From: Condylostoma magnum
Lineage: Eukaryota > Ciliophora > Heterotrichea > Heterotrichida > Condylostomatidae
Direction of reading: 5' to 3'
NCBI GenBank assembly: GCA_920105805.1
Contig: CAKKTI010000137.1
Coordinates: 2,609-47,715 of the forward strand
DNA: 45,107 nucleotides
Part shown: piece after piece, positions 1 to 12,240 of the stretch
How positions within the stretch are numbered: position 1 is the stretch's first letter
Layout of the letters: each line of letters begins with the position of its first letter
Program-made: the position numbers and the translations under genes
Notes under the pieces: model-generated
The model's input: only the letters and a program-made list of their open reading frames with translations
Told to the model about the DNA's origin: nothing
Databases searched by the model: none

Positions 1-1223
1 TTATGTGCATTAGAGGAAATCAAAGAGTCTTCAAATACTATAAAAAAATGAACAATTCAAATTCTGGAAAAGTTAATATAATTGCAAATAAAATTATACA
101 AAAACTACAGTAATAGTCTAATTTAATCATAGACACAATAGAAACAAATGCAAAACTAAAAGTTTCAACCATCTCAATCAATTTTATAGAAGATGAATTC
201 CAATCTTACTTATTTTATAACATTGATGACTGTAAATGCAAAGACTCTATTTAGCTTACACCTTAAAGCTCATTCTAACTTCCAAGTATAAACTCATCAA
301 GATATTTTAAATAATCCAATAGTCCACTGATACAAAAGAAGTTATGCTAAGGGGACTTTTGTAATATTTTTCTTAAAACAGACTGTAGACTAGGAAATTA
401 GCTGGATTACGATGAAATTTTGTAGCAAATTAGGAAAGCAAACTATGTCCAAAGCTCAACAGAAGTAAATAGATTCAAATTAGGGTTAGCTACTGATTTA
501 CTTCAATCCTAATAAGAAAAACAACGTGGTAGAATAATTGACAACTTTATAGCTTTTAGACTTATAAAAATTGGTAAAATCATTCAACTAAAGTTTGGTA
601 TAAACAACACATCTAACTAGCTTTAGTAAATAGATTTAAGATCTATACTGTAATAAGTAGATCTATTAAAGCTAAATAATCAAGTAAGCAATAGAGTGAA
701 TGCTTATGATAAAGTAAGGGTCTGCCACAATTGCTATGATGTATATGAACTAATAAGACAGTTTTTAAGTAAGTTAATTACTCGTAAAAGGTCAGTGATG
801 CCTAATAAATAAAAGAGATATCGAAAGTAAACTATGACTCCTACTCCAGAGTTAAACACTGATAGAATCCATAAGGACTACTTTCACTCTCCTTTGGGAT
901 ATATTGCAAAAAATAATCTTGATGACCTGATGACTGATATTTAATATGCTAAGTTAGAATATAAGGGAAAATCTGAAATTGGTAAAATGAGAGAGTACCA
1001 CTCTAAGAATACCTAGTACTCAAGAGCACAATCTTAACTGAGAGACAGTTAATAAAAGGAAATACGGTACATTGTTCCATTGAGCAAATCTAATATGAAT
1101 TCGTAAGCCTAATTAGCTGAGTTTTTCCCAAATGAGACTTAATAATTATGGAAAACAAAAGGACTACGATAGACTGCAAAGCAGCAATATACCAACTATA
1201 TTAAAAAACTGCGTAAAAAGTGA
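1..1223 (+). CDS. orphan protein with paired-cysteine motifs (5' end at or beyond window edge)
   Basis: An open frame with TAA/TAG read as Gln runs from the window edge to TGA at 1221-1223, about 406 codons from the first visible Met at position 3. That Met may be internal because upstream sequence is missing. The product is basic and Gln/Asn-rich. It has a CxC pair (DDCKCKD), then CxxxxC (LCQGDFC), and a CxxC followed by aromatic residues (VCHNCYDVYEL) around residue 240. This spacing recalls a class of conserved ciliate/oomycete/kinetoplastid proteins with a C-x-x-C-Y motif, probably metal binding, but I cannot name the family. The C-terminus is rich in Lys/Arg and Gln. No TGA occurs inside the frame. 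The next gene starts 55 nt downstream on the same strand. Confidence 0.7.
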
Positions 1224-1278
1224 TTTGTTTATTATATTTACTAGAAAATCTTTAAGTTATTATTGTAAAATTAATTTA

Positions 1279-2139
1279 ATGTCTCTTATACAAAGTCCTC
1301 TATAAACTTTCAGAGCTATAACATCCTTTCTTAACTCATTAATGCAACTATTAAGTACATCTTAAGGAAGAGATAAAATACTAGGTGTTCTTTAGTACTT
1401 TTGCAGAATTTACAAAGAATGCTGCAAGGATTATGTAAAACAAAGGTTTTTAATGGAATTGCCCATAGGCCTAAAAAATGCAAAAAGCATAGAGATGTCG
1501 ATGAAGAATGGACGTAAAGTTTTCCGATTGATGAAATGAACTGAGTCAATAATGGTTATTCATAATTTATTGTATGATGCGTAAATTGGATAGTTTAAGT
1601 ATTTTAGAATAATCGGACACCTTTTTGGGGGTATATATTATTTGTGTGATAACCTTACATGAGTAAATTACCTAGGATATATCTCTAAATTGATTCCACG
1701 GACTTAGATCTAATGGAAAACTATAAAATATCTGGCATTAATTCTCAAGAGTGCTATAGAATTGCTTGTAGATATATATGAATTGATAAGAATATAGAAT
1801 GAGATGAAATAATTATAAGCAACTTTAGTATACAAGAGTGAGTAAACTTTTATTAAATTTTGCTTGCTTTAGGATTTGTTATAGCGAAGATAGGATATAA
1901 GAGGACTTTATGTTGAGATTATTTAATTAATTTTGAAGATTGTTATGCTGTACAGAAATCTAAGGCTACCATAGTGATCAGAGTTAAGTACCGTTTTTGC
2001 TGGAGTTTGTGGTTTATTATCAACTGTACTATCTTTACAGAGAATGTTCGATAAAAGTATGATAAGAGTACTTGGAGAATAGTTATTAGTTAAATTGTAC
2101 TAAAATTAATATGTATTATTCCTATTTCATATCGTATGA
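1279..2139 (+). CDS. PEX11: peroxisomal biogenesis factor 11 (PEX11)
   Basis: The translation matches the PEX11 family, peroxisomal membrane proteins that tubulate the membrane before fission. Visible hallmarks are the N-terminal LLSTSQGRDKI (family LLsTtdGRDKi) followed by LQYFCR, the central amphipathic SMKNGRKVFRLMKW, the YYLCDNLTWVNYLG segment, and a C-terminal hydrophobic stretch GVCGLLSTVLSLQ. The length of about 286 aa is normal for the family. The start at 1279 gives MSLIQSPLQT; a later in-frame Met is at 1342. Internal TGA codons fall at Trp positions (MKW, LTW, LPQW) and many TAA/TAG read as Gln. I placed the end at TGA 2137-2139, but an in-frame TAA at 2101 could be the real stop. 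Standard-code translation hides this gene completely. Confidence 0.85.
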
Positions 2140-2440
2140 TAGAATTTCAACCCTGTAAATATTTACGTTATAGTATCAAGTAATTTATAGCTTAATCAAG
2201 CTACTAAATAAACTTGACGTTTACTTACTTAAATAGCCTATAGAATATGTTTAATTTGATAACTAATTGTAAACGTACCCTAGACTTGCAGTTATTAACT
2301 TAACGTGAATATTAAAATAGAGTCAATGCATAAATTATCTGTATATAAAGGCCTTATTATTAGTAAAAGTAAATAGATATCAGTGATTACAGAAACAGTC
2401 AATTATATAATTATTGGTTTTTCTTACTTCTTATATAAAA
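2140..2440. other. intergenic, AT-rich
   Basis: About 300 bases between PEX11 and the giant surface-protein gene. It is dense in TAA and TGA in all frames. I see no RNA gene, repeat or recognisable control element. It presumably holds the promoter of the downstream gene. Confidence 0.4.
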
Positions 2441-5400
2441 ATGTTTACCCTTTTGCTTCTACAATCGTATGCCTAGATCAATCAATACCAGCATGATTAG
2501 TTCCTAATAGTTTTGAATGAAGATATTGGGACTCATTTCGAACCATGAGTTCACACATTTGAAGAGGAGGCCCTGTACACCCTCGATGAATTCGGTGTAT
2601 ACCATCGAGAAATGTTTATCCAAGACTATTGTATTAGCTACTGATATTTCTAAAACTACGAAGTCTCATGAAAATGCCTCTTTGAATTCAGATAAGGAAC
2701 ATAATATATGGCGATGTATGCCTACCGACATAGGCAAGCAATAAGGATCAATTCAGTTAGTTATTACCTAAATGCCCCTGATCATTACTAAAGACAGTGA
2801 TTTTACCATGTTATGTGTCACGATGGAACAAATGGTTTGCTTCGTGCATGAATGGGGAATCTTGAGGAAAATATATTAAGTCTTGATTTTAATGTAGCAT
2901 CTACCTATAGTCTATAGGCAGATTCGACATTAATGATTGGAGGATTTTCGACAATCAGTTCTTATAATTTTAAAGGTTATATAGCAAGGATAATGCTCTA
3001 TTATTAACTTGCTTTGATGGATATAACTGATATGCTCACCTTTCTGAGATGATATAGCTTTGATATGATGTCATGGCATGATTCTAACCTTTATGTGCCG
3101 ATCTATCTATTTCAGCAGTAACGACTCTTGGCATCATATGAAAATACAACAAAATTTGATATTCAAGCCACTTAAGGCTTATCAAGCTTGCCTTATCATT
3201 AATTTTCAAATATTTTTAGCTTTTATTTTAGATTTGACATAAGGGGGCCAATATAAGATATTTCTTTAGTAGAAATTAAAACCACAACTGGAACTTTACT
3301 AGATATAAGGCTTGATTATTTAGTATCAACAAAGGAACTTCAAGTAATTTTTATGGGATTTTTATGTGATTCTATAGTGCTGACATAAGTTGTAGGTAAT
3401 TAGCTTGAAGATGCAGTTATTCAAATAGAGTTTGAAGACTTTAATCCTGCTTAAACTCTTTGGAAAATTTCAATAGCAGAGTTAATAATGACTCAATGCC
3501 AGAGTATCCAAGGAACTCAAGTAGATCTGAGTGATCTGATAATAACCTTCAACTACAATTTAGCATCACCATAGCCCACAGGTTACTTTTTATACGAGGC
3601 TTCTTTGTATAATAAGCATTTTTCATCAGATCGTGGTTATTATGATATCGATGCTGGCTAAAATTGAATAAGTTCCATCAGTGAGTTTGTTGATATAGGA
3701 AATGACTAACTAGTTGAACAATCAAATTATTGTCATTAAGGTAGTGCATCATGCCATTATCTAGAAATTCAAGACCCTTGCTATATTTGTGAGCTAGTGT
3801 AAGTGAGTTAATCTCCTGAGTATAATTTAACAAAATCGAGATGTGGCTATGCCGAAAATAACAATTGGTATTGTGATGGGTTAAATCCTGTTTAAGAATT
3901 TGATGTTAGCCTTCAAACTTCCTAATATCAAATAAATACAAGCATCTTTACTGTATGAAAAGGATAAAATGATACACCTATACAAGAGTCAGATGATCCT
4001 CATTATGTTGTAAATTAGGGATGGGTTTTTGGTAGGAATGATTATGGAACTGTATAAGTAGTAAATTCAGATTACTATATGAATTCAGATGCGTTCGCAT
4101 TTTATCTATTTACAAGGTTTTATGATACTGGAATATTGCTGTAAATTGGAGATGACTCAGGAGATCATCTAAAATTTGAAATTGTAAAAGTCTAAGATGA
4201 GTTTGCTTGTTAAGTTGTCATTCAAGGTATAAATGGCTAAACTATCTTTTAAGAACATCTAGGAAGAATTGAAAAACCTTAAAAGTGGATGTGATTGGGA
4301 TTCGGGATACTCTATAGCAAATAGCACGAATAATTGTAAGTAGAGATTCTTTATAATAGCTAGATAACTGAATAGTTGATGGATAATAGGATTAGTTTAG
4401 GCCTTTATCCTCCTATGGTATTTGGCAAAAACTACTCAGGTTAGATTTTTGAAATGCATTTCAGCTTATACAAACCTTATTTACAAAATTTAGTAACTTA
4501 TTTTAATCCAGATGGATCCTGCTGAAACTATTATAGAAGTTTAGATGCAATTTGTCCTTAAGAGTATCTAAATGCTTAAGATTTTACTAGTACAGGATGT
4601 TTAACAAATATACCCTATTGCCAAACTTGTATTGAAGTTGGATCTTGTAGCATATGTAATAATGGATTTGATTAAGTAAATGGTGAATGCAATTGCTCTG
4701 GTAATGGATACATTATAAATGATTAAACATGCATGAAGTGCTAAGATAATGAGATAGTGTTTAATTCATAATGTACTTTATGTGAGTAATTTTGAGGCTT
4801 CGGACTCAATTATATATACGGATTTGACCTAATTGGTAATTAAACCTTCGACTTATTAATGGATAATTGTAAAGAGATTTGCGGAGATGGTGTCAATATA
4901 AGTCAATACGAGTGCGATGATGGAAACAATGAGGATGGAGATGGATGTGATGCTTAATGCAATTTGGAAGAATAAAGTCAGAATGTAGAGCAATAAAGTA
5001 TGAGCTATATTGGAATTTAGAATAACAATTATACAATTAAGATAGATCAGTTCTATTCAACTCCAGAGATTAAACTATTTCATGAAAATATACCAATACA
5101 GTTTATATAAGAGTATATTGGCAACAGCACTGCTTTATTGTACTTTAAATTAGATATTTCTAACTATGACTTATAAACTCTCACTGTTCAAATAGGAGAA
5201 CTGTAAGAACCATTATAAATTGATCCTGCTTGTATTGGCATGGGGGAAACTTGCGAAGAGTGTCGAGAAAACTATACTTTGATAAACCAGAAATGTACTT
5301 GTTATGATGGTTACTACTTGATCAACCAATAGGAATGTGCTCCTTGTCCATTGAACTGTGCAATTTGTATCTTGAATACTGAAATAATCTGCTAAAGCTG

Positions 5401-7540
5401 TCTGGATTAAAAGGTTTTGTATAAAGATAGCTGCATTGATTGCGAATAAATACAAGGATTTCAGTAAAATACAAAGCATGATACAGCCAATTTACCAGAT
5501 TAAGAGTTATTCTAAGCTATTTAAATCTGTGAGGAGTACTGTGGAGATGGTATATTGTTTTAAAGCCATGAATGTGATGATGGAAACAAACTTAATGGAG
5601 ATGGATGTGATTAGAACTGTAATATTGAAGAGGGATGGAACTGTAATGGTTAAATATGTAATAACTTTGAACAATAACCAAGTTTAGCTATATTATACAA
5701 TGGGAATGAAAGTAATAGATATATGTTTACTGCATCATTCACTGAACCTATATATTGGCTCAATTTCTAACAGTATTTGAAAATTGACTTTAATCTGGAT
5801 GTTGATTTTCATTTAGAGATTAAATAGTAGGATTAAGCTTACACTGAATAAATAGAATTCTATATTTAACTAGAATCAAGTAACACGGATAATCTGCAAG
5901 TTACATTTTTGGTACCATAAGATAATTTGATTTATTCTATTGGCTACTTGAATTGCGAAGAATATTCAATTGTATACTAATTGCCAAGCTATGTATCTGA
6001 ACAAACTGAATATGTAATAGTTGGTGGATAAGTCTTAGGGGGAATAATAGGTGTTATTTTCCTGATATAAACTGCTCTACAATCTATTTTCCCTCAATTA
6101 GGTGTTGGGATGTTTTTTAGATCATTAGAGTAGAAACAATACATATCTATGCTTAGATATCTTAACTTTTATAAGATAGAATAATTGAATAAGTTTTACG
6201 ATGCATTAGCATTCACTAATTTCAATTTCTTCCCCAACTTTTACTTGATTTTTTACTTAGACGACGACTAGGAAGAAATATCAGCTTATGATTAATTGTC
6301 TCATAATTTCAGTAAGAATGCTGGATCACCTATTTCTCTGATTGCTTCATTATCAATAATTGTTTGCTTATTTAAATTTATTGGAATCTTTTTTACTAGC
6401 TAAAGATTCAACAAAATATGTGACTTTTTGATATATAAAGTACTACTTGAAGTTTTACTTTAGGCTTATTTTTGGATTACCTTCTGTTCTTTGCACTAAC
6501 TAGTAGCCATACATACAGATACTTTTGATATGATAAACATAATTATTTGGAGCTTCTCGTTTTTATACATACTAGCCTTGAATATGTATATTTGGTAAAT
6601 TAATACCTTGAGCAGTGAGAGAAATGATACAGAAAAGTAATACAAAGTGGACTTACTATAGAATTAGATAAAATAAAGCAGTTTTATAACAAGAAATATA
6701 CTACTCATATCTAATATTTAAAGATTTATTTTATGCTTGATTATTATTGCTCTTTAAGACTATCCAGTAGTCTAATTTATTCTAACACATATAATAAACC
6801 TCTTTGTAAGTTATAATCAGTACTTTTTATATATATCCATTGCAAGACCATTTACTTTGCCTATTATTGGAAATGCTGTATAGATCTTCTTTTGGTTTAC
6901 AATCACTTTTTCAACTATATCTGCTAGTTTTCTAACTCTAAATGATTTGACTGTAAAATAAATTGAATAAGCTACACTTGTTATTATTCTATCGTTGAGT
7001 ATAGGAATAATAGTCTCAATAGTAGCAAGTGTTGTATCTCTTATCAATCAAGTTATTCAAAAATATAGAAGCAAAAGAAACCATTCTGATTAGTTAGTTA
7101 AATTTCATTCCTAAAGCATTTTAATTAGATCATAGAGGCAATTAAATCTCTGAAATTGGCTAAATGTTTTATAGTAATGTTATTGCAATATTATTGTGAT
7201 CATTTTAATATGAATCCTTTTAACTATATTTATCTAGATAGATTTGATTATATCACCTATAATTTTTTATTAATCGTCGATATTATATTATTTTGTGATT
7301 GGGTTTAGAACATTTTTAATTTCGTATTAATTACTCAATCTTAATATACTGTGTAATACATTAACTAAAAGTTCTAATAAAAGCCCTATTAATATAAGTT
7401 GTATCAATATTTTGAACTATTGGTAAATATTGCAAATTAAAACTATTTACCATAAGGAATCTCATAGCATACTCTAAATAATACTACTTTTATTAATTTT
7501 AATTTGAGTGTTTTTCAATTATAGATTTAAAGAAAACTGA
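2441..7540 (+). CDS. giant Cys-rich surface/membrane protein with LamG-like, furin-like and DUF4215 modules
   Basis: One unbroken frame of about 1,699 codons. The start gives MFTLLLLQSYAQ, a short signal peptide. Residues about 20-700 contain at least two laminin-G/concanavalin-like beta domains. Residues about 720-810 form a furin-like Cys-rich stretch (CxxC, CxxxxC). Two DUF4215/Myxococcus-type repeats begin near residues 814 (CGDG...ECDDGNNEDGDGC) and 1034 (CGDG...ECDDGNKLNGDGC). The C-terminal third, from about residue 1,190 (VIVGGQVLGGIIGVIFLI), has multiple membrane segments. The ectodomain should be extracellular and disulphide-bonded; ligand unknown. TGA is read as Trp at many sites, such as EPW, SYWYF, WKGQN and QFWGFG, which recur in its paralogue at 40909. 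The end is uncertain: TGA 7538-7540 is chosen, an earlier TGA follows residue 1,569, and the frame stays open beyond to 7757. Confidence 0.88.
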
Positions 7541-7873
7541 TAGCTAATTATTTAAATTTAATTCCTTTTTAAATAATCATTGTTAATCTACTGGCTATAT
7601 ACATATTAAGGAATTTAGTTATTCTTTATAATAATTAAAAATGTTTTTTATTAGTTCAATTAAATATAATGCAGTTAAGCCCTCTACATGAATATTTTAC
7701 CTAAAATATCAATTTGGTGCTCTGATTTCGCCTTTACAATATTTTAATTTTAACAATGAGTATACTATCTATAATTACTTTATACAAGGAGCAATACCTC
7801 TCATATATAATAATATATTGAATTACTACTATATACAATTATTTTTATTAACTGGATACTCGTAAATATTAAA
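7541..7873. other. intergenic or 3' extension of the surface-protein gene
   Basis: 333 bases. The upstream reading frame stays open (with the chosen stop read as Trp) as far as TGA 7757-7759, with hydrophobic residues. I cannot exclude that the surface protein ends there. No other feature is seen. Confidence 0.35.
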
Positions 7874-8434
7874 ATGTCTCTAGGCAGATTTAAGAGAACA
7901 AAATCACAGGGAATATTATCAGCTTAAAGAAAGAACACTTCTCCAAGTGGTTTTATTTCATCGCATAGCATATTAGACTCATCAATAGGATTAAATACCC
8001 CAATTAACTCATATAGAAAGCTTAAAAATTACAAATCCCATTCTAATTTTATTTGCAATTTTAACTAAAGAAAGAATTTATTATGCAACGTTTTAAAGTA
8101 AAATGCTAAAGTTGTAAGATATGAATCAGAATTCGAAAGGATTCGATAAAGAGTGAGGCAAATAAAAGCTATTTCTAAGTTAAAATCTCCAAGAAAATAG
8201 TCTCCTAATCATGTAAAGAATCTTATAGTACCAAATACTTCTTATATGAGTTAAATTAAGAAATAGAATATAAGTTAGAATAATAAAAGCAATTCAAGTT
8301 AAATAGTGAGAAAATATAGCAAAGATGCAAATTCCTATAAAAGAGGGCCAACTTTGATAACCCCTATTTCCATTTCCCCTAGTAAGATCTAACAACATAA
8401 AAGTAAAAAAGCTATAAGATAAAAGGACTTATGA
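7874..8434 (+). CDS. basic Ser/Asn/Lys-rich orphan protein
   Basis: Frame from ATG (MSLGRFKRTKSQ) to TGA 8432-8434, 186 aa. The product is rich in Ser, Asn, Lys and Arg, with SP motifs (SPSG, SPRK, SPNH, SPSK) that look like phosphorylation sites. It has no membrane segment or known domain, and is probably intrinsically disordered. About 12 TAA/TAG codons read as Gln. It lies in the same orientation as the surface gene upstream and the cyclin downstream. Function unknown. Confidence 0.6.
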
Positions 8435-8670
8435 AGAATTTTAAACTTTAAAAAGCCACAACCATTTAGATTTAAATAATAAAGTTATTATTGTAGTTGT
8501 TTGTATTAAAATACTTGCTTGCTATCTGATTTAAAATTAAAATTTGCATAAATCTCAGATATTCAGCAGCAGATGCTCCTTAATTTTGGAAATCAATTTG
8601 AATATGTTTAATTAAAAGTATAGAATTTATATTGGTTCTATTTAAGAATTTAAATTTTCATAATTTAAAA

Positions 8671-9207
8671 ATGGCGCTCTCAGATGCAGTAGCAGGAATG
8701 CTTGAAGATTATATTAAACTTTAAAAGAGATAAAAGAAATATATTACTTTGTTTCATTGCTCCAACACTCCTAGTATATCAATTACAGATTATATTCACA
8801 GATTTAAATAATATGCGAACTGCTCGGATGAATGCTATGTAATTGCACTAATATACATTGATAGACTTTGTTTAAGTTATCCTAAAATCAATATTGATTA
8901 AAACTGTATATATAAGCTATTTGCAAGTGTACTTTTATTAGCAATAAAATTCTATGATGATATATACTATAAAAATAGCCACTATGCATAAATAGGTGGG
9001 TTTTCTAACAAGAAACTTAATATATTGGAATTAAAGCTAATTAAGAAGTTAAATTTTGATCTAAATATCAACCCAAAATTGTACAAAACTTACAAAAATC
9101 AACTTAAGTCTAATTTCCAATCAAAAGTAACTGTAAATTTGTAATATATTTCAAACCTTCTAATCTTAAAACAATCCCTGAAACGTTTTATTTCCTTTAA
9201 AATTTAA
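8671..9207 (+). CDS. PHO80-type (P/U-type) cyclin
   Basis: 178 aa, MALSDAVAGMLEDY onward. The cyclin box covers residues about 25-145: ISITDYIHRF, then DECYVIALIYIDRL (the family's conserved Y.DR segment), LLLAIKFYDD with the typical K.yDD element, and SNKKLNILELKLIKKLNF, where the family has the E...L..L.f pattern. These are hallmarks of PHO80-like cyclins, small partners of cyclin-dependent kinases acting in nutrient or cell-cycle control. Stop: TAA at 9205-9207 leaves an 11-nt gap to the CLC gene. If only TGA terminated, the frame would run to 9303 and overlap the CLC start by 85 nt, so TAA is favoured. Confidence 0.8.
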
Positions 9208-9218
9208 ATAAATATTAT

Positions 9219-11306
9219 ATGGAAAACAGTTAAGCTTAATACAAACCCGTCCCAAGTTCCCCTTAAATAAACTCAGATGACCATTTCTTGCTAACTGATT
9301 TGATAAGCAACATAAACGAAGCAACTAGAATTTCATATGATGAGCAGGCTCCGATTTAAAGTAAATGCAGATAACTAATGCGTAGTTTTCACATACTGAA
9401 CCCTGGGATTTGGGTGCTTCTGGCTTTAGTAGGTGTAATATCAGCCTTACTTGCCTTCTTTATAGACATTAGTGCCTCCTTTATCCTATCAACCCGTTCT
9501 TACTTTCTCGATGGTGCAACCTATGAACTATAATTTTTGATTTTATTAGGCTATTCTATCTTATTCGGTATAATTTCTGCATCATGCGGCCAATTAATAT
9601 CATAGGAGGCTGAGGGCTCAGGAATACCTGAAATAAAATCTAATTTGACAGGTTTAAATATAGGTAAAAATTTATTCTTTAGTACATTGGTAGCAAAATG
9701 TATAGGTCTGATATCAGCCTGCGGAGCAGGCTTGAGTATAGGTAAGGAAGGGCCGTATGTGCATATGTGTTGTATTATAGCTAATAAACTATGCAAAAAT
9801 TTGCCAGGATTTTAAGATATATATGAGGTTACAACACTTCGTTATTAGCTTCTAGCTGCTTCGGTTGGAGTGGGAGTGGCTGTTACTTTTGGGGCTCCGA
9901 TAGGAGGAGTGCTGTTTAGTATAGAAATTACAGCTACTTATTATGTAGTGTCAAATTTATGGAAGGGAATTTTCTCAGTTACTTGGGGTGCATTGATTTT
10001 TATGTGACTCAAGTCATCAGATGTAGTTGACTTGGTTTAATATACTTAGTTTGAGACTGTAGAGTTTAATGAATAGGTATTCGCTTTTGTAGTGCTTGGA
10101 ATTGTATGTGGGCTATTGGGGTAATTATTTGTGAAGTATGCTACTACTATCATAAAATTTAAAAAGAGCTAAAAGTTAGGATTTATTGGCTATAGGTACC
10201 CATATACTATACTAATAGTCATAATCACTGTTATAATAGGCTTTTTTGCACCTTAGGTGGCAATTGGAGATAAAGACGTTATTAATAGAATGTTTAGTAA
10301 ACAAACATTGATTGAGGATTAAAACTGGAATGGATTTGAGTAGTCTTATTGATTTAAAGAAATTGTTTATATAGTTTCTAAGTTCATTTTGACTGGATTA
10401 GCGATCAGTTGTCCTATTCCTTGTGGGGTTTTTACACCAATTTTTACAACTGGAGCTGTATTTGGAAGGCTTTTTGGTTAATTGACGAATTTTATCTATC
10501 CTTCAGTAAGATATGTATCAGTTTACTCTGTTGTAGGTGCAGCTGCTATTACTTCCTCTGTAACTCAAACCATATCAGTAGCAGTTATTGTTTTTGAGTT
10601 AACTGGGCAATTAAACTACATGCCTTATATGCTAACAGGAGTTGTTATGGCCTTTGCTGTGTCAAATGCCATAGGAACGTCTATTTATGATGCGCTGCTT
10701 AAAATAAAAGGATTACCTTATTTACCAACACTGAGACAGTCTAAATTATATAGTAAAATAGGAAAGGATATCATGGATAAAAAGTGGATTTACCTAACAA
10801 AACGTTGCACTATGTTAGACTGTTTGAAAAAGATGAATAAAACACTTATTACAGGGAATAGAATACCCATATTGAGACCAGATAGGACATTAATTGGGGA
10901 TATTAAAACTAGTGATTTGTTAAAGCATGTTATTTACATATACAGTTTGTAGAAGTGCTAGATGAATTGGATTACTTAGAAAACATTTGACGCTTACTTC
11001 ACTTAGTTATACGAGTTTTTAACTATGCCGTAAGATAGTCTAAAAATACAGAATTTCTTGATGCAGGAAAGCATTACTAATAAATTCTAAAAGGACTATG
11101 CTGCTTAAACCTTTTTCCATTTAAAGTTGAACTATTCTGATAGTAAATTAAAAATTGACTTTGCCCCTATCACTGTTTCTGAGTATACTCCGCTGTCAAA
11201 AATTCATTATTTATTTTTGATGCTAGGATTACAATAGATCTACATTGTAAAGAGAGGAGTTTTAATGGGAATTATTACCAGAGATAGTTTTAGTAAATTA
11301 AAATGA
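9219..11306 (+). CDS. CLC-family voltage-gated chloride channel / Cl-/H+ antiporter
   Basis: 695 aa in one frame. Signature motifs are GSGIPE near residue 133, GKEGPYVH near 177 (with the gating glutamate kept), GAPIGGVLFSIE near 220, and a pore-forming GxFxP-type segment (PCGVFTPIF). These identify a CLC chloride-transport protein, here with about ten membrane helices. The cytosolic C-terminus from about residue 510 carries two CBS-like halves (ITGNRIPIL...GDIKTSDLL and a last one ending GIITRDSFSKLK). This CBS tail is typical of eukaryotic CLCs. TGA is used for Trp at FMWLK and SYWFK; many TAA/TAG are Gln. It ends at TGA 11304-11306. Whether it is a channel or an antiporter cannot be decided without an alignment of the second glutamate. 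Confidence 0.93.
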
Positions 11307-11377
11307 TTAATTATTGATATTGTCTCTATACAAAAATTGACAAAAGGTTTATGTAGTTATAACAAATATAATAATAA

Positions 11378-11947
11378 ATGTTGAATGCAGCACTTCCCGA
11401 TATCTAAGAAAGAATTGAAAGTCCAAAATTAAGAATTAGAACAATAGTCTAGCGTAAGTCTATACCAGATAAGCCATAATACTAGAAAAAGCATCATGTA
11501 GCTGATTATTACAAAGATTTACAAGCAAGACAAATGAATATAAAACATACAGCAAAAAGAGTTAAAAGGAATTTTAGAATGATTAAATCCTAAAGCGGCC
11601 CATTAAGAAAGTTTAAAATACCAAAATTCATCAATTCAAATACTCACACTTAAACCCATTTTCCTATAATCCTACCAGCCCCAATAACCCATAGGCAAAT
11701 AAGACGAAGAACAGTAAGAAATATTTTAAAGATTCCTGAAACTATACCAGAAATATCAAAATTTGAAGTTATTAGAAAGCCTCAATTTGATGTTTAATAG
11801 TATCACCATTAAATCTCAGATGATTCCTCATCAAGTAGAGCACCTACACCGATTCCTTCACCAGAGGAACCACAATCATAATATCAACAATCTATATATC
11901 TACCTAACCCAAGTGAAAGCTGGAATTTGGTACAAGAGTCAGTATGA
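11378..11947 (+). CDS. basic orphan protein, Arg/Lys/Pro-rich
   Basis: 189 aa from ATG at 11378 (MLNAALPDIQERIES) to TGA 11945-11947. An in-frame Met lies at 11351 and would add nine residues, mostly Gln. The sequence is basic (RRRTVRNILKIPETIPEI, KRVKRNF), with a Ser/Pro-rich C-terminal part (DDSSSSRAPTPIPSPEEP). No domain is recognised. The ubiquitin-like frame begins only 13 nt downstream in another frame. A 64-nt GT-AG intron (11913-11976) would fuse the two in frame, so a single longer protein with a C-terminal ubiquitin-like domain is the alternative. Confidence 0.55.
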
Positions 11948-11960
11948 ATTTCTAATAAAA

Positions 11961-12236
11961 ATGGAATTAATTATAGTCCCTGAGCCTAGGTTTAAATAAG
12001 AAAGATTTACAGTCAATTTAGATTATAACGACACGGTGGATACTTTATTAACATTGATTTCTCTAAAACTACCTGATATAGGATAAGATAATATAAACTG
12101 TATGTACTAAGGATACAAACTATGTATAGGGAAAAATATTTAAGACTATCACTTGACTAGTGGAGAATCTATACAATTAGTATTCAAGGAAAAAGGCTGT
12201 TGTTTATTAATTTAGGTTAAATAATTTAATCCCTAA
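11961..12236 (+). CDS. small ubiquitin-like fold protein
   Basis: About 91 aa starting MELIIVPEP. Residues 15-80 read as a ubiquitin-like beta-grasp: FTVNLDYNDTVDTLLTLISL, then a YQGYKL segment at the place of ubiquitin's FaGkqL turn, then IQDYHLTSGESIQLVFKEK, resembling LsDYnIqkeSTLhLvLrl. There is no C-terminal Gly-Gly, so conjugation is unlikely and a binding role is more probable. The frame has TAG 12213, TAA 12222 and tandem TAA TAA at 12234-12239; I chose the tandem pair. The next gene's ATG is at 12241. It may instead be the last exon of the gene before it. Confidence 0.55.
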
Positions 12237-12240
12237 TAAA

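Noticed and set aside
2517-2744. Standard-code ORF of 75 aa
   Set aside because: Out-of-frame shadow of the giant surface gene, whose frame has paralogous support at 40909.
9205-9303. Cyclin extended to TGA at 9303
   Set aside because: Would overlap the CLC gene by 85 nt and add a tail unlike the family; the TAA at 9205 gives a normal length.
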